64,000 nucleotides of DNA from the NCBI GenBank assembly GCA_039707465.1, contig CM077653.1:5234184-5298183 (forward strand), in the 5' to 3' direction. The notes under the pieces are model-generated. The model saw nothing but the letters and a program-made list of their open reading frames with translations, was not told the origin of the DNA and searched no databases. Below are positions 40,053 through 50,982 of this stretch, piece by piece; position 1 is the first letter of the stretch; every line of letters starts with the position of its first letter. The position numbers were made by a program, and so were the translations under genes. The stretch comes from Rhabdophis nuchalis. Lineage: Eukaryota; Chordata; Lepidosauria; Squamata; Natricidae.

Positions 40053-40978
40053 TGTCAGGCCTGCAGCCATTTTTCTTGTGGATCTTTGGCCTGCCACACT
40101 TTCTAATATTCTACGATGCATTTTGCCTTGGTAAGGCCACACTTGGAATACTGCATACAGTTTTGGTCGCCACGATGTAGAAAAGATGTGGAGACTCTGG
40201 AAAGAGTGCAGAGAAGAGCAACCAAGATGATTAGGGGACTGGAGACTAAAACATATGAAGAACGGCTGCAGGAACTGGGTATGTTTAGTTTAATGAAAAG
40301 AAGGACTAAGGGTGACATGATAGAAGTGTTCCAATATCTCAGAGGGTGCCACAAAGAAGAGGGAGTCAAACTATTCTCCAAGGCACCTGGGGGCAGGACA
40401 AGAACCAATGGGTGGAAACTAATCAAGGAGAGAAGCAACTTAGAACTAAGGAGAAATTTCCTGACAGTTAGAACAATTAACCTCTGGAACAGCTTGCCTC
40501 CAGAAGTTGTGAATGCCCCAACCCTGGAAGTCTTTAAGAAGATGTTAGATAGCCATTTGTCTGAAATGGTATAAGGTTCCTGCCCACGCAGGGGGTTGGA
40601 CTAGAAGACCTACAAGGTCCCTTCCAACTCTGCTATTGTATTGTATTGTATTGTATTTTCTATGGTGGGAAAATGGGAGGGGGGATTGTACGGAGATAGA
40701 TGATATGTAGCCATAACAACATTCTTTCTAGAAAGCCAAGGTCATCCTTTGTCTCTGCACCTTTGCAACTGACCGGAACTGGATGGGTGGAACTGCCAGC
40801 GTGGCAGTGGGAGATTGGACCATGGGGTGGACTTGTGGGTGTGGGGGGCAAGCATGTGCCAGCATGGCTCTCTTAATAAATTGGAACTTTGAGGAATGCT
40901 TTGGGTTGGATTCTGATTTACTTTTGGATGCTATTTGGAACGCTGACATCCATTTTCAGTATCCTTGCTACCCTGACA
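40053..40978 (+). mobile_element. LTR-like repeat family C, copy with both ends, split by CR1
   Basis: Starts TGTCAGG and ends CCTGACA. Left part 40053-40120 (tttggcctgccacactttc), right part 40660-40978 (atggtgggaaaatgggagg, tagccataacaacattcttt, gattggaccatggggtgg, aataaattggaactttgagg). No target duplication visible. Excluding the nested CR1 the unit is about 390 bp. Confidence 0.6.
40125..40658 (+). mobile_element. CR1 LINE 3' portion nested in LTR-like C
   Basis: The frame 40116-40574 is open for 152 codons: [68 protein letters not shown] then stop. UTR and (TATTG)n follow. The least decayed CR1 C-terminus in the window; nearly identical to 33063-33499. Confidence 0.94.
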
Positions 40979-41252
40979 CCTGGGAAAAGGAACATAACAG
41001 TTGGCAGGGGCTTCAGATGTAATTGTTTCCCTCCTCCTTTTTTTCCCCTTCTATTTCTTTCTGGAGGATGACAGAATGCGATGACACACACTGATACTTG
41101 GGGATAAGAATACCGAAAAGGGAGCCAATTAGCACTTTCTATCGATGTCAGGTTTTATCAGGTTTTATCGTCTGTAAAATAAATTAGGAAGAGACACTGT
41201 GTTAAAATGCACAGCGAAGGCCAATCACACTCCCCCGACAAAAGTTTTCCCT

Positions 41253-41295
<43 letters not shown>

Positions 41296-41625
41296 CCAAT
41301 CTCTCTTTCATGCTTGTGTAAGTGACAAAGCACTAGTGAATGGGCAGGAAATGCCCAGGGCCACTTAGTGAGAATTGGTCCTCTAATATTGAAATCATCC
41401 TGTTGAGTAAAACGTAGGAGAATCGGTTTGCACTGAAGTGCACTTGGTATCCAGTGTCCCACTGCGAAGGAGATCTCTTCGCTGCCTTTCAAAATAATTG
41501 GATATTTTTTTTAAAAAAACAAAGGATGTCTTGCTTGTACTGAACAGCTTTGACCTTTGAAGGAGGAGGATGGAAGGTGGGAATCTTCGGTAGAGTCTGG
41601 CTCGTAAAATGAATGCCGGTAAGCT
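40979..41625. other. Unassigned, with (GT)n
   Basis: (GT)n at about 41252-41293. Otherwise repeat-free, no exon recognised. Confidence 0.4.
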
Positions 41626-41845
41626 TTTATAGCAATAGCCCTTAGATTTATATACTGCTTTACAGTGATTTTACAGCCCTCTCTAAGCGGTTTACAGAGT
41701 CAGCCTCGGGCCCCCAACAATCTGGGTCCTCATTTTACCCACCTTGGAAGGATGGAAGGCTGAGTCAACTTGGACTGATCTGGATTGAACTGGTGGTGGT
41801 GGGCAGAGTCAGCCTGCAACACAGTAACCAATGTCACCACAGTTC
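41626..41845 (-). mobile_element. L2-tailed tRNA SINE, antisense
   Basis: Reverse tail tagatttatatactgcttta, cctctctaagcggtttacag, body tcctcattttacccaccttg, head ends near atgtcaccacagttc. Duplicated next door. Confidence 0.82.
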
Positions 41846-41910
41846 TTCCTTTCTTCCTTCCTTCCTTCCTTCCTTCCTTCCTTCCTTCCTTCCTTCCTTC
41901 CTTCCTTCCC
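41846..41910. repeat. (CTTC)n microsatellite
   Basis: About 15 units between two antisense SINEs. Confidence 0.95.
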
Positions 41911-41915
41911 ACTTA

Positions 41916-42134
41916 GCAATAGCCCTTAGAGTTATATACTGCTTCATAGGGCTTTACAGCCCTCTCTAAGCAGTTTACAGAGTCAGCCTCTTGCCCCCAA
42001 CAATCTGGGTCCTCATTTAACTGACCTTAGAAGGATGGAAGGCTGCGTCAACCTTGAGCCAGTCAGGATCGAACTCCTGGCTGTGGGCAGAGTTTGCCTG
42101 CAACACAGTACTCTAACCACTGTGCCAACTCATC
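41916..42134 (-). mobile_element. L2-tailed tRNA SINE, antisense, second copy
   Basis: tagagttatatactgcttca, cctctctaagcagtttacag, B-box reverse ggatcgaactcctgg, head tactctaaccactgtgcc. Confidence 0.85.
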
Positions 42135-42372
42135 ACCAGAAATTGGAAGTGGGAAAGGAAGAGGAAGAAGTGGAAGGAGAAGGAGAAAGCAGAGAGGGAG
42201 GGAAGGGAGGAACAGACGGGAGAAGGAAGAAGGGAGAAAGAAGACAAAGAAGGCAAAAGAGAAGGGGAAAGGAAAGGAAAGGAAAGGAAGGAAGTGGGGA
42301 AGAAAGAAGAGAGAGAGAGAGAAGAAATGGAAGAAGGAGGAGAAAGGGAAAGGAAGGTAGGAAGGGAGGAAG
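42135..42372. repeat. Purine-rich (GGAAA/GAAGG)n tract
   Basis: A/G-rich, imperfect; lies at the tail side of the next antisense SINE. Confidence 0.9.
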
Positions 42373-42461
42373 GTAGCTATAGCACTTAGATTTATATAAT
42401 TTTTATATTTATTTATATTTATAACCACTTTCATTGTAATTTTAGTACAATGACAATAAAG

Positions 42462-42560
<99 letters not shown>

Positions 42561-42738
42561 TACCACTTCACAGTGCTTTTACAGCCCTCTCTAAGCAGTT
42601 TACAGAGTCAGCCTCTTGCCCCCAACAATCTGGGTCCTCATTTAACCCACCTCGGATGGACGGAAGGCTGAGTCAATTTTGAGCCCAGTGAGAGTTGAAC
42701 TGCCGAATTGCAGGCAGCCGGCAGTCAGCAGAAGTAGC
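42373..42738 (-). mobile_element. L2-tailed tRNA SINE, antisense, with tail insertion
   Basis: The tail tagatttatata is separated from ccacttcacagtgcttttac by a 42402-42560 insert (acaatgacaataaagattat plus ATT/ATA repeats). The rest is typical: cctctctaagcagtttacag, gagagttgaactgccgaa, gcagaagtagcc. Confidence 0.82.
42466..42560. repeat. (ATT)n-(ATA)n inverted microsatellite
   Basis: ATT units switch to AAT/ATA units, so the two halves are complementary and can form a hairpin. Confidence 0.95.
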
Positions 42739-42842
42739 CTTCGGCATTGAATCATGCCAACCACATGACCCTGCCCATTTCAGTGACCCAGGCTGCCAAA
42801 CCGCTACCGGTTCAGCCAAACCGGTTGGAACCCACCTCTGGT
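42738..42842. mobile_element. Sauria SINE scrap and hAT-like right end
   Basis: ccttcggcattgaatcatgc, caaccacatgacc is a Sauria SINE body scrap. ccaaaccggttggaacccac, ctctgg is the right end of a CAGNGGTGGGTT-type element. Confidence 0.5.
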
Positions 42843-43231
42843 GAGGTTGGTCCCATTAAAGATGAGCGAGAAAACAAGCCGTATCTCTTACTGCAACCCT
42901 CGTGCTGATGACGTTCTTTCAAATGATTATATCTGACTTTCTTTTAAAACACCAAAGCCGTAATCTTCTCCTTTAGGTTGCCTTGGCTATAATCTTCTGT
43001 TGGGGGGTACAGAAATGATTTTAAACTCCAGACGTAATGAGATGAATGCTTGGTTGGAGGCCTGCCTTTAGATAATAATGTGCTTTATTTCACTTTTTTT
43101 TAATTTTAAAAAAGCAGAAAGATAGCCACAGGGCATTGCGAGGTTGGATTTTCTCCAGAGCGAGTCCAAAGCTTCTATATGCAATTTCTTCTTGATAGTG
43201 TCAACTGCTATTATGACGCGACATTCCTGCT
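42843..43231. other. Unassigned, repeat-free; possible conserved non-coding
   Basis: Bases 42860-43060 have mixed composition with no repeats or ORF (ttcaaatgattatatctgac). Confidence 0.35.
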
Positions 43232-43286
43232 TTAAAAAGAGTGCAGAGAAGAGCAACCAGGAGGATTAGGGGACTGGAGGCTAAAG
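43232..43286 (+). mobile_element. CR1 LINE internal scrap
   Basis: aagagtgcagagaagagcaa, ccaggaggattaggggactg, gaggctaaa; then purine repeat. Confidence 0.85.
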
Positions 43287-43476
43287 GGAAATAGGAATAA
43301 GAAAAGGGAAGGAAGGAAGGAAGGAAGGAAGGAAGGAAGGAAGGAAGGAAGGAAGGAAGGGGAGAAGGGGGATCGGGTAGAGAGAGAGGAAGTTGAAGAG
43401 GAAGGAGAAAGGGAATGGAACATTGGACTGAGAAGGAGGAAGGAGGAAGGAGGAAGGGAAGGAAAAAAGGAAGAAA
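43287..43476. repeat. (GGAA)n and purine-rich tract
   Basis: About 13 GGAA units, then gaagaggaag-type repeats. The tract lies at the tail of an antisense SINE. Confidence 0.93.
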
Positions 43477-43704
43477 TAGCAATAGTACTTAGATTTATAT
43501 ACTGCTTTACAGTGCTTTTACAGCCCTCTCTAAGTGGTTTACAGCCTCTTGTCTCCAACATTCTGGGTCCCTATTTTACCCACCTCGGAAGGCTGAAAGG
43601 CTGAGTCAACCTTGAGCCTGGTGAGATTCGAACTGCAAAATTGCAGTCAGTCAGCCGAAGTAGCCTGCAGTACTGCACTCTAACCAGTGTGCCACCACAG
43701 CTCA
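43477..43704 (-). mobile_element. L2-tailed tRNA SINE, antisense
   Basis: tagatttatatactgcttta, cctctctaagtggtttacag, ggtgagattcgaactgc (B box reversed), gtgccaccacagctcat. Near full length. Confidence 0.88.
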
Positions 43705-43738
43705 TAGACCATCAGGTGCGCCAGAATCGTCTTTGCAA

Positions 43739-44124
43739 AAAATTGGAGAAATGACAAATTACCATCACAGCAAGAAATTATTTATAAAATTATGGAATGT
43801 GCAGAGATGAGTAAATTAACATTTGAAATTAGAGAGCAAGACAGTGAACAATTCTATGAAATTTGGAATAAATTTTATCAATGGCTGGAAACAAGATAGT
43901 CAAATGAAGGTTGAGGTATAATAATTGTAATATATATAAATATATTTAAACTAAAATATGTGATTTGATATGAATATGACTATGGAAGAGATGCACAGTT
44001 TGTAATCCAACTGACACATTTTCTACAATTTGTAATGGAAGATGGAGTTTATGTTTTTTGCTTTTTGTTATATTTGTTTGTGTTTGTTCAAAAATAAAAA
44101 TAAAAATTGTTAAAAAAAAAAAAA
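43739..44124 (+). mobile_element. L1 LINE 3' end (ORF2 C-terminus, UTR, poly-A)
   Basis: Frame 43741-43899 reads NWRNDKLPSQQEIIYKIMEC, AEMSKLTFEIREQDSEQFYE, IWNKFYQWLETR, stop, matching the acidic/aromatic C-terminus of squamate L1 ORF2. The UTR is AT-rich and ends in a 13-A tail (44112-44124). 5'-truncated; the remaining coding part is undamaged. Confidence 0.75.
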
Positions 44125-44249
44125 GAACTAAGGTTCTCCTGCACCAAATATTACAGATTATTTCATCTACCTAGGTATAATGCTGGTTAACCTTTAGTGC
44201 CCATTTGATCATTGCATCGAAGTGCTGTTTTCAATTCTGGTTGTAAGTA
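44125..44249. other. Unassigned sequence
   Basis: Short, nothing recognised. Confidence 0.3.
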
Positions 44250-44904
44250 TCGTGGTCTGCCCACGTAGCTGGCAGCAGAGTCGGACAGTGAGAAGGTTGG
44301 GGAGGAACATGAGCCACTCCTGGAGTCTGGGGAAGGCTCGGACGAGGGCTCTGCATTGGAGGCAGAGAGGGGGCCAAGGCCATCTGGTAGTTATTTGCTG
44401 CTTCCAGAGCCTCTGGAGTCTGACATCACAGAGGCAGAAGAACAAGGGAGCCTGTTCTCAGTGTGCGCATGTGCAGAGCTGCCAGAAGGCAAGAACAGCT
44501 AAGAAAACAGGGGTCAATGTGGGAGTAAGGCTTGGAGATGATTGGCCCTTCCCATAAGACATAAAAGAGCAACGAATGGGACATGAGCTTTTGCAGGAAG
44601 CAATTAGTTCATCTGGTCGGTTCAAGCTTTGAAAAGTTCTGTTTGACTCTGTGCTAAATTTGGCCTTGCTCTGCATTTGGCAATTAGGTCTCTGGTCACA
44701 TTCCCAGGGAGATAAGGTGGGTGTTTATCAACATTCCCCTGAAAGACCGTGGCAATACGAGCAGACATCTGTCGGACTCTTCACAGACTGTTTGTGAAGC
44801 CTTGTGGGCTGCGAATGACCATAATTCACAGCTGTACAACTAAAAGAGGGTTTTGGGAACTAAGATTGTGATTTATGCTTTCTCAGGAAGCCTAGGTCAG
44901 AACA
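44250..44904 (+). mobile_element. LTR-like repeat family B, copy 3
   Basis: tcggacagtgagaaggttgg, ggctctgcattggaggcaga, cgcatgtgcagagctgcc, the TATA-like agacataaaagagc (about 44558-44571), end cctaggtcagaaca. The poly(A)-like zone is aactaaaagagggttttggg. Confidence 0.65.
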
Positions 44905-45654
44905 GCAAGTAGAAGACTACCTCTCAAGATCATTTTATTTTCTGGGATATTTTACAAATAATGCCCAGTTTTAACCCTCTGCCCCCAGCTATGTCCCTGG
45001 AGGCTTGTTTTTATTTTTCCTTCTTGTTCAGCGTTGGCTTCTGGAAGAAAACGCTCCTGGACACACATCCATCCTTCCAAGGTGGCAGTAAAAACGTCTG
45101 GATCCCAAACCGCTGAAAAATGGCCTGCTTTGTGAAAAGTTATATTTATAACTGTGCGAGAAAAGGCTATCCGTTTGCTCAAAGCCTGGCACTCCATCTG
45201 ATGCCAATCACTACCCAGACAGGGAAACGAGATGCTATGTATTTATTTTTGAGTTGTACGTTTGCCTGGAACAGAAAAAAATACCACGTTTTTTGTCGAA
45301 GCAGATCATGTGCGCTTAAAAGTCAGAAATTGAGGGCCATTTAGCCGAAAGTGAATAATCGCATCATGGGTCACGTCTCAGCAAACCTACATGGGAGGAG
45401 AATAGGGTAGGAAAACATACCTTTGTTATGTTCTCTTCTCAAGAGGAAAAAAAGGGGATAAAATATTGAAATAAATGGGTTATTCGGTTCGCGCTCCTTC
45501 CGTTTCTTCCCTCCAGGTTCCAGGCGAAGAGTTCCATTCTTCTGGACAAACCCAGAGCATCTGCTGTATAATTCTGAAGGAAGAAGGTTGGATTTCTGGG
45601 CTTTTGCTTCAGCACAATTGGGGAATGCTTAATGGGCCATGTTGGCAAGACTTT
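44905..45654. other. Unassigned, repeat-free; possible conserved non-coding
   Basis: No repeats of any kind at 45110-45360; tataactgtgcgagaaaagg region. No frame with coding character. Confidence 0.35.
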
Positions 45655-45722
45655 GTCTGAAATTGACAATGTAGGGTTTCCTGCCAGAGCAGGGGGGTAG
45701 ATGACCTCCAAGGTCCCATATG
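45655..45722 (+). mobile_element. CR1 UTR scrap
   Basis: gtagggtttcctgccagagc, aggggggtagatgacctcca. Confidence 0.8.
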
Positions 45723-45729
45723 AGCTAAC

Positions 45730-46170
45730 AGTGTGCGGTGACAGCCAAAAAAGCCAACGTAATCCTAAATTGCATTAACAGAGGGATACAATCAAGATCA
45801 AGGTGCTAATACCACTCTATAAAGCCTTAGTAAGACCACACCTAGAGTACTGCATCCAGTTTTGATCACCACACTATCAAAAAGATGTGGAGACTCTAGA
45901 AAGAGTACAGAGAAGAGCAACCAGGATGATGAGGGGACTGGAGGCTAAAATATATGATGGACAGTTGCAGGAACTGGGCATGGCTAGTCTAGTGAAGAGA
46001 AGGACCAGGGGAGACCGGATAGCAGTCCTCCAATATTTGAGGGGCTGCCACAGAGAAGAGGAGGTCAAGCTATTCTCCAAAGACTAGGAATAATGGATGG
46101 AAACTGACCAAGTAGAGATTCAACATGGAAATAACGACAAATTTTCTGACACTGAGACAGACAGTGAGAT
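45730..46170 (+). mobile_element. CR1 LINE, subfamily 1, fused to arrays
   Basis: ccaacgtaatcctaaattgc, taagaccacacctagagtac, RVQRRATRMMRGLEAKIYDG, GDRIAVLQYLRGCHREEEVK, then ttttctgacactgagacaga before the CATC array. Missing its C-terminal end. Confidence 0.9.
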
Positions 46171-46322
<152 letters not shown>

Positions 46323-46324
46323 CC

Positions 46325-46535
46325 CTAAGGAGAAACTTCCTGACAGTGAGAACAATTAATCAGTGGAACAACTTGCGTCCAGAAGTTGTGAATGCCCCAA
46401 CACTGGAAGCTTTTAAGATGTTGGATAACCATTTGTCTGAAGTGGTGTAGGGTTTCCTGCCTGAGCAGGGGGTTGGACTAGAAGACCTCCAAGGTCCCTT
46501 CCAACTCTGCGATTGTATTGTATTGGACTGTATCA
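46325..46535 (+). mobile_element. CR1 LINE, subfamily 2 3' end
   Basis: ctaaggagaaacttcctgac, gtgaatgccccaacactgga, gcagggggttggactagaag, gcgattgtattgtattggac. Confidence 0.92.
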
Positions 46536-46544
46536 TATCGTATT

Positions 46545-46625
46545 AAACTGAAGAAGCTGCTAGGGTGAGAAGCGAACCCTTTTCAAGGAGTGAAACCAAG
46601 AAAGTCCAGTTGCCTTTGGAAAAAA
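46545..46625 (+). mobile_element. Penelope-like terminal fragment
   Basis: aactgaagaagctgctaggg, tgagaagcgaaccc, aagaaagtccagttgccttt: the same words as 12304-12380. Confidence 0.5.
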
Positions 46626-47220
46626 GCAGCGTTGGGCTAACCATGGTTGGGAATCTCCATAGGGCATGTGAAAAATTCCCCAAACAAGAACGGGAACTGA
46701 ATAAGAGAAGAAAAACAAATTAGTACAGCTTTTCTTTCGCATTTAGCCCATAAATCCAGTGACCGTTTCCTTCTTCCTGGGGGCAGTTAAGTGTCGTCAT
46801 CCATAAACACCTGAAATGGGATGCTCTTTGAGCTACTGGAACCAAGTGGATTTCTTGGCCAAAGAATCTGTTCCGATTGTCGTGTTGTGCTAACGCCCAC
46901 CCCTGTCATAATTCAGGAGGGCCCTCTCTTCCCCCCCCTCCTCTCCTCCTCCCCCCCCCCCCCGAGATAGATAGGCGGATGGAAGTTTGGCTTCCCCAGC
47001 CGGCATCTTTCTAAGAATAGCTTCCCACTCCAATCTTATCGGGCTTGTTCCAGGGAGAGAAGCCGCTCCAAAATTGCAAAATCCACTTTGCATCGGTTTC
47101 ATTTCCTTGGATCAGGTTACTTAAAAGCCATGGCATCCTGGAACGACCAGACGTTTAGGGAAGTGGGTTGAAAGTCGATCTCCAGAGGTTGGGAAGACGC
47201 AGGCAACCCACACCCCACAA
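46626..47220. other. Unassigned, with poly-C tract
   Basis: C-rich run at about 46928-46963. No repeat family or gene recognised. Confidence 0.35.
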
Positions 47221-47805
47221 TTCTCTTTCTTTTCTCTCTCTTTCTCTCTCTCCCTCTCTCCCTCTCTTTCACTCCCCCTCTTCCTCCCTCTCTCTGTTTC
47301 TCTCCCTCTCTTCATCTCTCTCTCCCTCTCTTCCTCTCTCTCCCACTTTCCCCATACTCTGTCTCTCCCTCTCTGTATTTCTCACCCTCTCTTCCTCTCT
47401 CCCTCTCTCCTTCTCCCTCCCCCTCCCCTTCACTTTCACCCCCTCTCCCTCCCTCTCTCTATTTCTCTCCCTCTCTCCCCCTTCTTCCTCTCCCCTCCCT
47501 CCCCCCTCCCACTTCCACCCCACTCTCCCCTCCCTCTCTCTATTTCTCCCCTCACTCCCGCTCTTCCTCTCCATTCTCTTTCTCCCCCCTCTCTCTTTCA
47601 CTCCCCCTCTCTTTCACTTCCCCTCTCCCTCCCTCTCTCTATTTCTCTCCCTCTCTCCAGGTCTCTCTCCCTCTCTTCCTCTTCCTCCCCCCTCCCTCCC
47701 TCCCCCCTCTCTCTCTGCCCATCTTCCTCCCCCTCTCCCTATTCCCCCCCCGCTCTTCCTCTCTCCCTCCCTCCCTCCCTCCCTCCCCCCTCTCTCTCAC
47801 ACACA
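47221..47805. repeat. Pyrimidine (CT/CCCT)n array
   Basis: About 580 bp of C/T with ctctctctatttctctccct recurring several times. Open frames here are artefacts. It directly precedes the candidate exon. Confidence 0.95.
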
Positions 47806-47809
47806 CACC

Positions 47810-48220
47810 AGCTCGAAGGCAGGAGACTGGCTGTACTGCTTTGCTTCCCACAGTCAGCAGAGGGTTAATCCAAGGAAGAGCTCCTATGCACGAAGGTTGT
47901 TCTTGGCTGCGAGAACAGTGGATCTCTGCCTGGGTTTTAAGAGATCCCCTTCTCTCTTCCAAGCCAGCAGCGGCTTCAGCCAATCCCTTTCGGCATCGCT
48001 TACGGGCAGCAAACTCTGTACCCTCCAGGGATCCCTTTGTTCCTGCCCAGGTGGGAATCCTCTCCTCTGTGCTGGGGATTTAACTCCAGGGAGGAGGAGG
48101 AGGAGGAGGAGGAGGAGGAGGAGGAGGAGGAAGACCCTGCTGGGAAGTGTTTCCTGCTACCATTGTCGAATCTCCCCACCTGGCCTGGATTAATGAGTGC
48201 CTTTCTCAGCCGCTCCAGGT
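47810..48220 (+). other. Candidate 5' exon of a host gene (speculative)
   Basis: Repeat-free GC-rich sequence apart from a (GGA)n run (about 48089-48131). It ends in a strong splice donor cgctccag/gtaagtcggg (GT at 48219-48220). An ATG at 48193 could start MSAFLSRS before the donor, in a weak-to-moderate context. I do not recognise the peptide. It could equally be a 5' UTR exon, an ncRNA exon or chance. Confidence 0.25.
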
Positions 48221-48344
48221 AAGTCGGGCATCCTAGGTCCCCGGTTGCCAACCTGGTGGGGGGCATCCCTGACTCTGGTGGGCGTTTTCAAACCAAAACA
48301 CGTGGAATGGGTTTATCCCTCTCGCCCCGGCTAACGGGACTCTT

Positions 48345-48745
48345 AGTCCTCACCTTACAACGACAACTGGGCCCCAGATTCCCATGGTTCAAGGAGCGTC
48401 GCCCCATTTTATAACCTTTTGCTTGGCCCACCGTTGTTGAGCGAATCACCACAAGGGTTAAGCGAGTCGTGCGGTCGTTAAGCGAATTCGGCTTCTCCCA
48501 TTGGTTGTCGGGAGCCAGCTCCAAATGGAGATCACGTGATTCCCCCCTCCCCTCCCCGGGATAGTGCAACTGTCAGGAGTACATGTCAGTTGCCAAGCCT
48601 TTGAATTTGGATCACGAGAGCACGTCGACGCAGCAGACGGTCGTAAGTGTGAGCCCTGGTCACAAGTCTCTTTTTTTTCAGTGGCGTTGAACAGTCACTA
48701 AATGAATGATTGTAAGCCAAGGATTGCCTGCTGATTACTCGGTTT
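48345..48745 (+). repeat. Repeat X copy
   Basis: tcaccttacaacgacaactg, ccaccgttgttgagcgaatc, tttgaatttggatcacgaga, aacagtcactaaatgaatga, ttgtaagccaaggattgcct. Same order as 49860-50241. Confidence 0.6.
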
Positions 48746-49077
48746 TTAGCCAGGGGGGGTAGGAGGGATAGAGGGGTGATGCTGATAATCATTGATTACG
48801 TGGTTTGAAAGGAACAGTGAAGGGATTAACTTGGGCGCATGGCGGAGGCTGGGTGGAAGGAAGTGGACTCCGATGCAGGGCGTAGGCGGTGGCTGCGTCG
48901 AAAGCAGGCAGATCAAAACAGAAAAGTTTTCGTCTAAAAAGTCTCAGAAGGCAAACGTTTTCGTCTTTGATGTTATCCGAGTGTGGCAGGACGTTTCCTC
49001 CCACGAATGCCCTGACTTCAGAAACCAAGCTTTCCTTGCCTTAATGTGAGATATAAACACGCATGTGTGTGCACGCA
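48746..49077. other. Unassigned sequence
   Basis: No repeat or gene recognised. Confidence 0.35.
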
Positions 49078-49098
49078 CGCACACACACACACAGAATA

Positions 49099-49129
<31 letters not shown>

Positions 49130-49551
49130 GAAGGAGAGAGAGAGAGAAAGAGAGAGAAGGAGCATGAGAGAGAAGGAGAGAAAAAAGAGAGATGGAGAAA
49201 GAGACAAAGAGAAAGAGAGAGGGGGTGAGAGAAAGAGAGAGAGAAAGAGAGGGAGGAGAGAGAGGGGGAGAGAGAAAGAGAGAGAGAAAGAGAGGGAGGA
49301 GAGAGAAAGAGAAAGAGAGAGGGGGAGAGAGAAAGAGAGAGAGAGAGAGAGGGAGGAGAGAGAAAGAGAGAGAGAAAGAGAGGGAGGAGAGAGAAAGAGA
49401 GAGAGAAAGAGAGGGAGGAGAGAGGAAGAGAAAGAGAGAGGGGGGAGAGAGAAAGAGAGAGAGAAAGAGAGAGGTAGGAGAGAGAAAGCGAAAGAGAGAG
49501 AAAGAGAAAAGGAGTGCGAGACAGAAAGAGAGAAAAAAGAGATAAAGAGAC

Positions 49552-49594
<43 letters not shown>

Positions 49595-49608
49595 AAGAGG
49601 AGAGAGAC

Positions 49609-49642
<34 letters not shown>

Positions 49643-49677
49643 GAGAGAAAAGAGAGAAAGAGAGAGAGAGAGAAAGA

Positions 49678-49726
<49 letters not shown>

Positions 49727-49742
49727 AAGAGGAGAGAGACAA

Positions 49743-49775
<33 letters not shown>

Positions 49776-49776
49776 C
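49078..49776. repeat. (CA)n then (GA)n array
   Basis: About 700 bp, with gggaggagagagaaagagag-type units repeating. Long frames on both strands (e.g. minus 48944-49810) are products of the repeat. Confidence 0.96.
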
Positions 49777-49859
49777 TTGTTGGTGGAGTTCCTGTTTTCT
49801 GCTTATGCATTCACTGGTTTGCTTTTGAACTATTCCATTCAAAATAAGATATACTACTA
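49777..49859. other. Unassigned spacer
   Basis: Short AT-rich spacer; nothing recognised. Confidence 0.3.
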
Positions 49860-50241
49860 TAGACAGTCCTCAACCTACGGCCACAACTGAGCCTGAAATT
49901 TCTGTTGCTAAGTGAAGCATTTGTGAAATGCCTTCTGTCCCATTTTACGAATTTTCTTGCCACCGTTGTTAAGCGAATCTCCACTGTTGGTAGGTTGGTC
50001 ACAAAGGTTATTAAGTGGCACTGGCTTCCCCATGGACATTGCTGGTCAGAAGGTCTCCAAAGGGGATCACGAGACCTCTGGACACTGCCACCGTCATAAA
50101 TATGAGCCAGTGGACAAACATCCGAATTTTGATCACATGTCCGTAGTGACAGTCCTCAGTGTGAAAAACGGTCATAAGTCAGTTTTTGGTGCCATTGTAA
50201 CTTCAAACGGTCACTAAATGAAAGATTGGAAGGTCTACCTG
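49860..50241 (+). repeat. Repeat X, most complete copy (about 380 bp)
   Basis: Left tagacagtcctcaacctacg, interior caccgttgttaagcgaatct, attttgatcacatgtccgt, right cggtcactaaatgaaagat then aaggtctacctg. The ends are loosely complementary (agtcct/aggtct), suggesting a DNA transposon with short terminal repeats. No target duplication is clear. Confidence 0.6.
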
Positions 50242-50396
50242 CACATCAAAATTAAGAACGGTGCGATCATGTCACCCCATGAGAAGGAAGCTCATTGTTT
50301 CCTCTCCTACGTTCTTCTTCACATGTTGTCTCACCCAAGACTGTCCGGTTGTGTGTCCTGTTGCGTCATACAATCTCTTTGAACCATCATCTCCTT
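50242..50396. other. Unassigned sequence
   Basis: Ends in the target duplication of the next element; nothing else recognised. Confidence 0.3.
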
Positions 50397-50552
50397 CAGT
50401 GGTGGGTTTCTGCAGGCTCGCACCTACTCGCGAGAGCCGGTTGGTGAAATTTAGAGAAGCGGTGAGAGGGGGTTCCACCGGCGTACCTGGAAGTAAATCT
50501 GGCCCGCCGCTGCCAGTGACCCAATGGAAAGGAAAGGAAAGGAAAGGAAGGA

Positions 50553-50620
<68 letters not shown>

Positions 50621-50708
50621 ATTTATCATCACAATTGAGTCCAAGCCACGCCCACAAAATAGGCCACACCTACAGAGTAGGTTCTAAAAAATTTGAAACC
50701 CACCACTG
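50397..50708 (-). mobile_element. hAT-like family H, copy 4, internally deleted (312 bp)
   Basis: Perfect 8-bp duplication atctcctt (50389-50396, 50709-50716). Lacks about 85 bp between the AAAG run (about 50540-50620) and ccaagccacgcccacaaaat that copy 6 retains. Confidence 0.94.
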
Positions 50709-50716
50709 ATCTCCTT

Positions 50717-50935
50717 TTAACGACCCCATAATCCCCTGCGGGGTGGAATCTGGGCAGCTGAATGGAGCTAACCGAGTGTTTACTGGCCAGATGCCCTTCC
50801 TGTCGCCAATGTGGAGTTTTGTTCAACAGATACGTTCTCATTTGTGCCCAAAGAGAGAAACATCTGCCTCTACCTAGGATCGAACTGACGGCCTCCTGAT
50901 TGTAAGGCGAGAGCTCCCCCTATAGGCCACCGCAC
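50717..50935 (-). mobile_element. tRNA-derived SINE, antisense, non-CR1 body
   Basis: Reverse: tggcctatagggggagctct (A box), ggaggccgtcagttcgatc (B box), then a body (plus-strand gtttactggccagatgccct) unlike the CR1-tailed copies at 2892 and 24030. The head is shared, so the SINE head has been joined to at least two tails. Confidence 0.65.
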
Positions 50936-50982
50936 CACTCGCATACAATCTCTTTGAATGCCCACCCCAAGTATAATTGCAC

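Noticed and set aside
47168..48193. 341-codon plus frame
   Set aside because: Mostly the CT array; the final part crosses the candidate exon but has no domain and ends by chance.
48944..49847. Frames of 260-288 codons on both strands
   Set aside because: GA array translation.
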